A stretch of 34,821 bases of DNA from an uncultured Eubacteriales bacterium (GTDB taxonomy: Bacteria > Bacillota > Clostridia > Christensenellales > Aristaeellaceae): assembly GCA_900542445.1 (NCBI GenBank), contig UQNN01000022.1:1-34821 (forward strand), given 5' to 3'. The notes under the pieces were generated by a model. It did not search any database. It had not been told where the DNA came from and was given only the letters and a program-made list of their open reading frames with translations. The stretch's first letter is position 1, and each line of letters begins with the position of its first letter. Shown piece by piece: positions 1 to 6,106 of the stretch. Both the position numbers and the translations under genes were made by a program.

Positions 1-147
1 CGCGGAGCGCGCCTATACGAGATTCCCGGGATTGAAGCCACGCGCCCGCAGTGCGGGAAAAAAGCGTGGCGGAAATCGGAAAACGTAAGAAGCGCGGAGC
101 GCGCCTATACGAGATTCCCGGGATTGAAGCCACGCGCCCGCAGTGCG
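1..147. repeat. 55-bp direct repeat, two copies at 92-bp period
   Basis: Positions 1-55 and 93-147 are identical by eye over 55 bases, so the period is 92 bp. The spacer (56-92) is purine-rich. In the first copy the 3' end forms a compound hairpin with the spacer: GCCACGC at 37-43 pairs with GCGTGGC at 64-70, enclosing CCCGC/GCGGG at 45-49/53-57. The second copy diverges right after position 147 and cannot form this hairpin, so it looks like the last unit of an array. The first copy starts at the window edge, so the array may continue leftwards. I see no coding frame and no match to a family I know. Confidence 0.8.
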
Positions 148-157
148 CTGTTATTAT

Positions 158-203
158 GCGGAAAGACCCGATTTGATGCTACGATCAGATCGGGTCTTTC
201 TGC
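158..203. terminator. Intrinsic terminator upstream of spoIIE
   Basis: A 15-bp inverted repeat (158-172 with 189-203, one mismatch) has A-rich and T-rich flanks within its arms (GAAAGACCC / GGGTCTTTC) and a 16-nt loop. It can work as a terminator in either direction, most simply for whatever lies left of the window. The T tract is short, so efficiency is uncertain. Confidence 0.65.
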
Positions 204-230
204 GCAATCGTGTCAAGCTTTTTCTCTGAT

Positions 231-258
231 TTGCGGATAAAAACGACAGCGCTATGTT
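231..258 (+). promoter_or_regulatory. Candidate sigma-A promoter of spoIIE
   Basis: TTGCGG at 231-236 and TATGTT at 253-258 are separated by 16 bp, about 45 bp ahead of the spoIIE start. Only weak Spo0A-box-like heptamers (TGTCAAG near 211, and TGTCGTT on the reverse strand near 243) are seen. spoIIE in relatives is Spo0A-controlled, so control by Spo0A is expected but not shown here. Confidence 0.4.
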
Positions 259-302
259 CCATGAAGCCATACAATGAGGCCATAAACCGATGAAGGCGGG
301 GG

Positions 303-2363
303 ATGGCTATGGCGCAGAGAACAATGTCAATGCACGACGGATGTGTAGAGAACGGTTTCTTGGCTGGAATTGAAAGAACGCTGCGTGCGCGCGGTACATG
401 GGTTCAGCGCGCGCTTTGCGCGGCGATGATGGCGGCGCTCTCGTTTACGCGGCTTCCGGGCGGCGGATACTGCTGTCAAGGCGCGATGTTTGCGGTATTG
501 TTGAGACAGGGCTTTTGCGTGCCTGCCGGATTTGTGGGTGTAATGATGGGTTTTGCCGCCCAATACAGCTTTGGCGAATTGGCGGGGTGCTGGCAGCTGC
601 CGATTTGTACGCTGCTTTGGCTGAGCACCGGACTTTGGGCCAAACCGGCTAAACGGATGACGATGGCGGCTGCGGTTTTTCTGGCGGAACTTACATCGGC
701 CGCCGTAACAGGCTTCAGCAACGTTTATGAAATGGTTGTTGTGACGTTGACAGCGGTCGCTGGAGCAGGATTGAGCGTCCTTTATGACGGCGCGGCGCTG
801 ACGATTTCTCGGCGGGATGAGCTGGATGGGGAAACCCGCCCGTTTTGCGTGATGGCGGTTTGTGCTTCGCTTGCGGCGGGTATCATGCCTTTGCCGGGCG
901 GACAGGCTGTCGCGGCTTCGATGGCGCTGTATCTGACACTTGAACACGCATATGTCGGCGGGGTGACGCAGGCGTTGCTTTGCGCGGGCGTAATGGGCGG
1001 CGTGATTTCGTTGATGCAGGGCAATCCGCAGATGTTGGCTATGATGCTTGTCGGCGGATTTCTGGCGGGAGAGATCAAAACGCATCGCAGATCGATTTGC
1101 GCGCTGCTGATGCTTTGCGGCGTAGCGGCGGGAACAACCCTCATGGTTGGCGATGTATCGGCTTTTCGTCGTGCGGCGTTTGCCATGCCGGGTCTGCTGC
1201 CCTTCCTGCTTTTATCCAATGTGCGTCGGTCTGGCGTGATCTCCCTGGTGGAATGCGCTGAACCGGAAGAAATGACGCAGTCCGAAGCCGTGGCGGTGCG
1301 CAGCGCGGCGATGATTCACTCGTGGGCGCGCCTGTATGAGGATACCGCGCGGATGATGGAAGGATTGGGCGCGCCGCGCGAGGAGAACCCGGTCATTGAG
1401 CAGTGCATTCATTTGCTGCAAAAGACGAGTGCCGCCGCACATCAGGTCTGCGAACGAACGCTGGGCGAGATACGCCCTGACGACGAGGCGTATCGACGGG
1501 TGCGTTATGCGCTGGTGCGCGCCGGGCTGGAAGAGGTGCGTGTAGCGTATGCGCTTCGATTGGCTGGCAGAATGGAGATTATGCTGCTCAAACCGGAAGC
1601 GACAGCGGGCGCGTCATTATTGAAGCTGGTCAGCGACGCCTGCGAGGTGCCCATGCGCGTCTGTTCTGCAGAAGGACTGCTGAGCACACAGGCGGTTTTC
1701 GAGCAGTCGCCCGCGTTGAGCCTTGAAATCGGCGCGGCAGTGCGAAGCCGATCCGGCGAAGACGTAGCCGGAGACAGTTATGTTTCCCGCATGCTGCCGG
1801 GAGGACGGCATGTGCTGGCCTTATCGGATGGTATGGGCAGCGGCATCAGCGCGCGTCAGGAGAGTCATGCGGCGCTGGAACTGATGGTGGAAAGCCTTCG
1901 AGCCGGATATACGCGCGCTCAAGCGCTGGATGTGGTCAACGCACTGATGCTGATGTGTACGGGTCGAGAAATGTATGCGACGATGGATTTATGCGTATGC
2001 GATCTGCACAGCGGCGAGACGGCGTTTGAAAAACTGGGGGCGTGCGCTTCTTATATTGTACGGGACGGCGAAGTGCGAACCATCGGCGCAGATACGCTTC
2101 CGGTAGGTGTTCTGCCGGATGTGGAATCCCGCTCCCTGCGAATGACGCTTCAGGCAGGAGACGTTGTGGTGATGATGACTGACGGGGTGCGCGATGCCTA
2201 TCCGGGCGGAGAAATCGCTTTGCGGGAAGATATCGGCAAGCTGGCATGGCTGCACCCGCAGTCCGTCGGGGAGAAACTGATTGCCCGTGCGGTTGGCTCT
2301 GGCGAGGTGGGCGACGACATGGCAATTCTCTGCGCGCGGATGAGCAAGACGGTATTGGAGTAG
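303..2363 (+). CDS. spoIIE: Stage II sporulation protein E, PP2C-type phosphatase
   Basis: SpoIIE dephosphorylates the anti-anti-sigma factor SpoIIAA at the polar septum and so triggers sigma-F in the forespore. The N-terminal half (about residues 36-315) is a run of hydrophobic, membrane-spanning segments. A central region follows, then a SpoIIE/PP2C domain from about residue 480 to the end. Metal-binding signatures are visible: GDS near 490-492, SDGMGSG near 508-514, TDG with D627, and GDDMAIL at 670-676. At 686 aa it is shorter than the roughly 830 aa of B. subtilis SpoIIE. The ATG at 303 lies hard against a G-run, so the ATG at 309 (spacing 6 from GGGGG) may be the real start. It sits alone, with a terminator before it and a convergent leuA after it. 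Family assignment is secure. Confidence 0.93.
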   Translation: MAMAQRTMSMHDGCVENGFLAGIERTLRARGTWVQRALCAAMMAALSFTRLPGGGYCCQGAMFAVLLRQGFCVPAGFVGVMMGFAAQYSFGELAGCWQLPICTLLWLSTGLWAKPAKRMTMAAAVFLAELTSAAVTGFSNVYEMVVVTLTAVAGAGLSVLYDGAALTISRRDELDGETRPFCVMAVCASLAAGIMPLPGGQAVAASMALYLTLEHAYVGGVTQALLCAGVMGGVISLMQGNPQMLAMMLVGGFLAGEIKTHRRSICALLMLCGVAAGTTLMVGDVSAFRRAAFAMPGLLPFLLLSNVRRSGVISLVECAEPEEMTQSEAVAVRSAAMIHSWARLYEDTARMMEGLGAPREENPVIEQCIHLLQKTSAAAHQVCERTLGEIRPDDEAYRRVRYALVRAGLEEVRVAYALRLAGRMEIMLLKPEATAGASLLKLVSDACEVPMRVCSAEGLLSTQAVFEQSPALSLEIGAAVRSRSGEDVAGDSYVSRMLPGGRHVLALSDGMGSGISARQESHAALELMVESLRAGYTRAQALDVVNALMLMCTGREMYATMDLCVCDLHSGETAFEKLGACASYIVRDGEVRTIGADTLPVGVLPDVESRSLRMTLQAGDVVVMMTDGVRDAYPGGEIALREDIGKLAWLHPQSVGEKLIARAVGSGEVGDDMAILCARMSKTVLE

Positions 2364-2382
2364 GAAAAGGAGGATGTTGGGG

Positions 2383-2453
2383 AGAATTTGGGGCTGCCCG
2401 TACCCAAACACGGGCAGGAACCTGAGGTCCCTGCACTTCCCGATTCAAATCCG
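2383..2453 (+). ncRNA. Candidate structured RNA downstream of spoIIE
   Basis: This non-coding stretch has more pairing than a normal 3' untranslated region. An outer stem joins ATTTG (2386-2390) plus GGG (2391-2393) to CCC (2439-2441) plus CAAAT (2446-2450). A perfect 8-bp hairpin lies inside it (2394-2401 with 2410-2417, loop ACCCAAAC). A second hairpin, 2414-2422 with 2426-2434 around a TGA loop (one A-C mismatch), shares GCAG (2414-2417) with the first, so the full forms exclude each other. A strong terminator follows at 2480. I tested the motifs of tRNA, tmRNA, SRP RNA, RNase P and common riboswitches and none fits. It could be a 3'-UTR-derived small RNA or simply a UTR fold. Confidence 0.4.
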
Positions 2454-2479
2454 TTTCAATCAATGAGAACAGAGGGTTC

Positions 2480-2515
2480 AAAAAATCTCCGATGCAGAAT
2501 CATCGGAGATTTTTT
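2480..2515 (+). terminator. Strong intrinsic terminator
   Basis: Perfect 15-bp stem: six A plus TCTCCGATG (2480-2494) pairs with CATCGGAGA plus six T (2501-2515) around a 6-nt loop. The A and T tracts make it bidirectional. It separates the spoIIE transcript from the convergent leuA gene. Confidence 0.9.
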
Positions 2516-2580
2516 GTGGGAGAAGACCGAAAACCTCAGGCTTCCGGTGGAGGGTGAGGGCAAAGCTCCACGTTCATCCT

Positions 2581-4269
2581 TTACGCCATGCCGCTTTCAA
2601 AACGGTTGATGGCGCTCAAAATACCCTTGACGGAAGCAAAGTTGATGTTGTGTTCCGTACCCACGCCGAAGATGCGACGGCCGCCCGGCACGCGCAGTTC
2701 GATATAGGCGACGGCTTGAGAATCCGAGCCCATCGAGATGGCATGCTCGGAATAGGAAATGAAGGAATAACCCTCGATGCCCGCTTGTCCCAGCGCGTTG
2801 AAGAAAGCGTCGATCGGGCCGTTGCCGCGGGACTCAAGCTGTATGAACTGGCCGCGCACGCTCAGCACGCCGGAGAAATGGGTGACGTTTGCCGCGCTGC
2901 CCGCAATGGCTTCTTCATAGAACTTTGCGCGGGAGAGCGCATACGGTTCGCTGATGTTGAGGAACTCGCGGTGGAACAGTTCGTAGACCTCGTTTGCCGT
3001 CAGCTCGCGGCCCGTCTTGTCGCATTCGGCCTGAACGACTGCGCCGAATTCAGGATGCATCGCCTTGGGCATGTGATAGCCGTAGTTGTGATCCATGATG
3101 AACGCAGCGCCGCCCTTGCCGGACTGGCTGTTGATGCGGATGATCGGCTCATATTCGCGGCCCACGTCGGCGGGATCGATCGGCAGATACGGAATCTCCC
3201 AATACGGAGACTTGGACTCGCGCATGTACTCGTGGCCTTTGTTAATCGCGTCCTGATGCGAACCGGAGAAAGCGGTGAAGGCCAGCTTGCCCGCATATGG
3301 CCAGCGCTCCGGCACGTGCATCTTGGTGCAGCGCTCGTAAATCTCGCGGATATGATCGATATGAGAGAAATCGAGCATCGGGTCAACGCCCTGAGTGTAC
3401 ATATTCAGCGCGACGGTGACGATATCGAGGTTGCCTGTGCGTTCGCCGTTGCCGAACAGCGTGCCCTCGACCCGGTCGGCGCCCGCCAGCATGGAGAGTT
3501 CCGCGCAAGCCACGCCCGTGCCGCGGTCGTTGTGCGGATGAACGGAGATGATCGCCGCGTCACGGTTGGGCAGATGACGGATGAAGTACTCAATCTGGTC
3601 GGCATAGGTGTTGGGCGTGCACATTTCCACCGTGTTGGGCAGGTTGAGAATGACGGGATTTTCTTTCGTCGCGCCGAGCGTCTCCATGACCTGATGGCAG
3701 ATATCCACGGCAAAATCCATTTCCGTGCCGGAGAAGGACTCCGGCGAATATTCATAGCGGAAGTTTGTGCCGGATTGATCGGCTTCGGTCAGCTCGCGAA
3801 CCAGCTTTGCGCCTGCAACGGCGATGTCGATGATGCCCTGCATGTCCTTTTTGAAGACGACTTTGCGCTGGAGGGTGGAGGTGGAATTATAGAAATGGAT
3901 GATGACGTTTTTTGCGCCGCGCACAGCTTCGAACGTCTTGCGGATCAGATGCTCGCGCGCCTGCACCAACACCTGAATGGTCACGTCGTCCGGAATATAA
4001 TGCCCGTCGATCAGCGCGCGCAGAATTTCATATTCCGTTTCGGAAGCGGAGGGAAAGCCGACTTCGATTTCCTTGAAGCCGATATCGACCAGCAGTTTGA
4101 AGAAATCGAGCTTTTCCTGAAGGTTCATCGGCGTGACAAGCGCCTGGTTGCCGTCACGCAGATCGACGGAGCACCAGGTCGGCGCTTTTTCAATGCGGTT
4201 GTTCGGCCAGGTGCGATTCGGCAGAGAGACGGGGACGAACGGAATATACTTTTTGCAGCCCTGATACAT
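2581..4269 (-). CDS. leuA: 2-isopropylmalate synthase
   Basis: Condenses acetyl-CoA with 2-ketoisovalerate, the first committed step of leucine synthesis. The 562-aa protein has the DRE-TIM metallolyase barrel: the substrate/metal motif LRDGNQ at 37-42, the HPHND metal-binding motif at 244-248, and GNGERTGN shortly after. A C-terminal LeuA allosteric (leucine-feedback) domain occupies roughly the last 130 residues (from about 430). Length and sequence style fit the long LeuA form found in actinobacteria and clostridia. The start at 4269 is supported by AAAGGAG about 10 nt upstream. It is a single-gene unit behind a T-box, so expression should rise when charged tRNA-Leu is scarce. No other leu genes are in the window. 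Confidence 0.96.
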   Translation of the reverse strand: MYQGCKKYIPFVPVSLPNRTWPNNRIEKAPTWCSVDLRDGNQALVTPMNLQEKLDFFKLLVDIGFKEIEVGFPSASETEYEILRALIDGHYIPDDVTIQVLVQAREHLIRKTFEAVRGAKNVIIHFYNSTSTLQRKVVFKKDMQGIIDIAVAGAKLVRELTEADQSGTNFRYEYSPESFSGTEMDFAVDICHQVMETLGATKENPVILNLPNTVEMCTPNTYADQIEYFIRHLPNRDAAIISVHPHNDRGTGVACAELSMLAGADRVEGTLFGNGERTGNLDIVTVALNMYTQGVDPMLDFSHIDHIREIYERCTKMHVPERWPYAGKLAFTAFSGSHQDAINKGHEYMRESKSPYWEIPYLPIDPADVGREYEPIIRINSQSGKGGAAFIMDHNYGYHMPKAMHPEFGAVVQAECDKTGRELTANEVYELFHREFLNISEPYALSRAKFYEEAIAGSAANVTHFSGVLSVRGQFIQLESRGNGPIDAFFNALGQAGIEGYSFISYSEHAISMGSDSQAVAYIELRVPGGRRIFGVGTEHNINFASVKGILSAINRFESGMA

Positions 4270-4317
4270 GTTGGTGTTTCTCCTTTCAATCTGAAACAGG
4301 ATGACGGGCCGGGGACG

Positions 4318-4608
4318 AAAAAACGCCCCCAGCCGCTATAAAAGCGACATAGGGGCGCTTGAATACACTGCTTCGTGCGCGGTACCACCCTAATTCAGCT
4401 GATTGCTCAGCCCTCACGGCCTCAGTCAAGGCCTGACCGATCACGGGGTCATCCGTCGCGGACTACTGAAGTTTCATCCGCGCGATTCCGGGAGGAGCTT
4501 TCAAAAAGGCGCCCGTCCGGCTTGCACCAGCCGCCGGCTCTCTTGAACGGAAGAAGCCTTTCGATTATTTCCCATCATCATCTTTGGGGTTCGTTTTGTA
4601 TGAACTTG
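4318..4608 (-). promoter_or_regulatory. T-box riboswitch leader of leuA (leucine)
   Basis: Read on the minus strand, the leader holds the T-box hallmark AGGGTGGTACCGCG (4378-4391), a Stem I distal-loop motif GGTGCAAGCC (4519-4528), and a Rho-independent terminator. The terminator arms are 4352-4357 and 4324-4329, with an inner hairpin at 4334-4346, followed by six T (4323-4318). A CTC triplet pair in GAAAGCTCCTCC (about 4492-4497) is the likely leucine specifier. Binding of uncharged tRNA-Leu should favour the antiterminator. The element class is certain from the motif; the specifier assignment is inferred from position and from the gene controlled. Confidence 0.93.
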
Positions 4609-4614
4609 ACATTT

Positions 4615-4643
4615 ATTCTAGCCGGGTTGCGCATGTTTGTCAA
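4615..4643 (-). promoter_or_regulatory. Sigma-A promoter of the leuA leader
   Basis: On the minus strand, TTGACA (4643-4638) and TAGAAT (4620-4615) are separated by 17 bp, a near-consensus promoter. Transcription should start near 4608, giving a leader of about 340 nt before the leuA start. Confidence 0.88.
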
Positions 4644-4723
4644 GACGATTTGAAAAAAATGTCGCATCAAAGCGCCACGCGGGGAAAGAAGCCAAATTTC
4701 TTTGATAAAATCAGCAAAAAGCC

Positions 4724-4753
4724 TTGACAAAAGGGATAGAAAGCGGTTAAAAT
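4724..4753 (+). promoter_or_regulatory. Sigma-A promoter of rplM-rpsI
   Basis: TTGACA at 4724-4729 and TAAAAT at 4748-4753 have an 18-bp spacer. It is divergent from the leuA promoter, with about 80 bp between the two -35 boxes. The resulting 5' UTR is about 110 nt. Confidence 0.85.
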
Positions 4754-4787
4754 AGCCAATGCGTATGTTCGACTGATTAGCCCCGGG

Positions 4788-4843
4788 AGAATCTGCGCGC
4801 GCTTTAGCAAAGCGTCTGACCAGCGCGATGCACCTTAGATTCT
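4788..4843 (+). promoter_or_regulatory. Stem-loop leader of rplM (L13-leader candidate)
   Basis: The 5' UTR folds into a nested stem: AGAATCT (4788-4794) with AGATTCT (4837-4843), GCGC (4795-4798) with GCGC (4823-4826), and CGCTTT (4800-4805) with AAAGCG (4809-4814) around a 3-nt loop. Firmicutes are known to carry an autoregulatory L13 leader at this position. The fold is visible, but identity with that family is inferred from position alone. Confidence 0.55.
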
Positions 4844-4870
4844 GATTTTCAGGATAATGGAGGAATTCAC

Positions 4871-5305
4871 GTGAAAACGTTTATGGCAAATGCCCAGACC
4901 GTCGAGCGCAAGTGGTATGTTGTGGACGCCGACGGCATGACGCTCGGCCGCCTGGCCAGCCAGGTTGCCGCGATTCTGCGCGGTAAGAATAAGCCCACCT
5001 ATACTCCCCACTGCGACACCGGCGATCATGTGATCGTCATCAACGCCGCCAAGGTGGTTCTGACCGGCAAGAAGCTCGATCAGAAGGTGTACTACCATCA
5101 TTCCGGTTATGCCGGCGGCCTTAAGGAGACCAAGTATCGTAAGCTGATGGCTGAGAAGCCGGAGTTCGCTGTGAAGCACGCGATCATCGGCATGATGCCC
5201 AAGGGCCCGCTGGGCCGTCAGATGGCGCGCAAGCTGCGCGTGTATGCCGGCGCCGAGCACGAGCACGAGGCTCAGAAGCCGGAAGTGCTTGAGCTGGTTA
5301 AGTAA
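4871..5305 (+). CDS. rplM: 50S ribosomal protein L13
   Basis: L13 is an early-assembly protein of the large subunit that binds 23S rRNA. The 144-aa product matches the usual length, with the opening motif RKWYVVDADGMTLGRLAS and the conserved MMPKGPLGR around 112-120. The start is GTG at 4871, behind GGAGG. It is the first gene of the rplM-rpsI pair, with rpsI 24 bp downstream, as in nearly all bacteria. Probable regulation is through the stem-loop leader in its 5' UTR. Confidence 0.98.
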   Translation: MKTFMANAQTVERKWYVVDADGMTLGRLASQVAAILRGKNKPTYTPHCDTGDHVIVINAAKVVLTGKKLDQKVYYHHSGYAGGLKETKYRKLMAEKPEFAVKHAIIGMMPKGPLGRQMARKLRVYAGAEHEHEAQKPEVLELVK

Positions 5306-5329
5306 TGAGCAGGAAGGAGAGTTTGTAAC

Positions 5330-5722
5330 ATGGCACAGGTTCAGTATCAGGCGGTTGGCCGCCGCAAAAAGGCCATTGCTCGTGTTCGCCTCGTTCCGGG
5401 CGACGGCAAGGTGGTCATCAATGGCCGCGATATCGACAACTACTTCGGTCTGGAGACCCTGAAGATGACCGTTCGTCAGCCGCTGGCGCTCACCAATCTG
5501 GAGGGCCGCTATGACGTGCTGGTGAATGTGTACGGCGGCGGTCTTTCCGGTCAGGCCGGCGCGATCCGCCACGGCATTTCCCGCGCGCTCGTGAAGGCTG
5601 ATCCGGAGCTCCGTCCGGCGGTGAAGAAGGCTGGCTTCCTCACGCGCGATCCGCGCATGAAGGAGCGCAAGAAGTACGGCCTCAAGGCTGCACGCCGCGC
5701 GCCGCAGTTCTCCAAGCGTTAA
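5330..5722 (+). CDS. rpsI: 30S ribosomal protein S9
   Basis: S9 sits in the small-subunit head, and its basic C-terminal tail reaches the P-site tRNA. The 130-aa protein has the family's VGRRKKAIARV N-terminal motif, GGLSGQAGAIRHGISRAL in the middle, and the invariant basic tail ending in SKR. The ATG at 5330 follows AGGAAGGAG. It is co-transcribed with rplM and 31 bp from secG. Confidence 0.98.
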   Translation: MAQVQYQAVGRRKKAIARVRLVPGDGKVVINGRDIDNYFGLETLKMTVRQPLALTNLEGRYDVLVNVYGGGLSGQAGAIRHGISRALVKADPELRPAVKKAGFLTRDPRMKERKKYGLKAARRAPQFSKR

Positions 5723-5753
5723 TTCGCTTAACGAGTCGAGGAGGCGAAGATAT

Positions 5754-5990
5754 ATGGCGATCCTTAACGGTATTGTCACCGTCCTGCTTGTGATCACCGC
5801 GCTGATCCTCATCGCTACCGTTCTGCTTCAGCCGGGCGAGTCCAATGGCCTGGGTGCGATTGCGGGCGGTGCCGAAACGTTCTTTGGTAAGAACAAGGCG
5901 AAGTCGATGGAGGGTAAGCTCGCTCTGGCGACGAAGATTTCCGCAGGTGTGTTTATCATTTGCGCGCTCATCGTTGCGATGATCGGCTAA
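5754..5990 (+). CDS. secG: Preprotein translocase subunit SecG
   Basis: SecG is a small auxiliary subunit of the SecYEG channel. The 78-aa protein has the expected two membrane helices (about 5-26 and 55-77). Between them is the typical cytoplasmic-loop sequence with LLQPGES, a glycine-rich AIAGGAE, and TFFGKNKAKSMEGKL. It follows rpsI closely, so this protein-export gene is probably co-transcribed with the ribosomal pair. A terminator lies immediately downstream. In many Firmicutes secG is followed by rnr and smpB; rnr is present here but smpB is not. Confidence 0.95.
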   Translation: MAILNGIVTVLLVITALILIATVLLQPGESNGLGAIAGGAETFFGKNKAKSMEGKLALATKISAGVFIICALIVAMIG

Positions 5991-5999
5991 GTGAAAGCG

Positions 6000-6034
6000 A
6001 AAGAGGCTGAAGCAGATGCTTTGGCCTCTTTTTT
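6000..6034 (+). terminator. Terminator after secG
   Basis: AAAGAGGC (6000-6007) pairs with GCCTCTTT (6024-6031), a small inner stem lies in the loop, and the T-run extends to 6034. Confidence 0.88.
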
Positions 6035-6106
6035 GAAGTTTGAATGGTTTTAGATGATTGATTTGCGACTGAAACAGGCAAGATAGAGCAGGAGAGAAAC
6101 AGAATT

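Noticed and set aside
18..27. A ten-base resemblance to a sequencing-adaptor end (TATACGAGAT) in the edge repeat
   Set aside because: Only about ten bases match, with one difference, and the surrounding 55 bp do not continue the adaptor. It occurs in both repeat copies as ordinary genomic sequence.
2383..2453. tRNA, tmRNA or SRP RNA after spoIIE, suggested by a GATTCAAATC T-loop-like string
   Set aside because: No 7-bp acceptor stem, D-arm or anticodon arm can be closed, and the SRP GGAAG/AGCAG motif and tmRNA ends are absent.
2388..2609. A 73-codon frame starting TTG after spoIIE
   Set aside because: It reads straight through the 15-bp perfect terminator at 2480-2515 and into leuA, and no family is recognisable.
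2554..4341. A 595-codon open frame on the plus strand opposite leuA
   Set aside because: leuA on the minus strand has full family motifs, a T-box and a ribosome-binding site. The plus frame is a shadow of GC-rich codon usage and runs into the T-box terminator.
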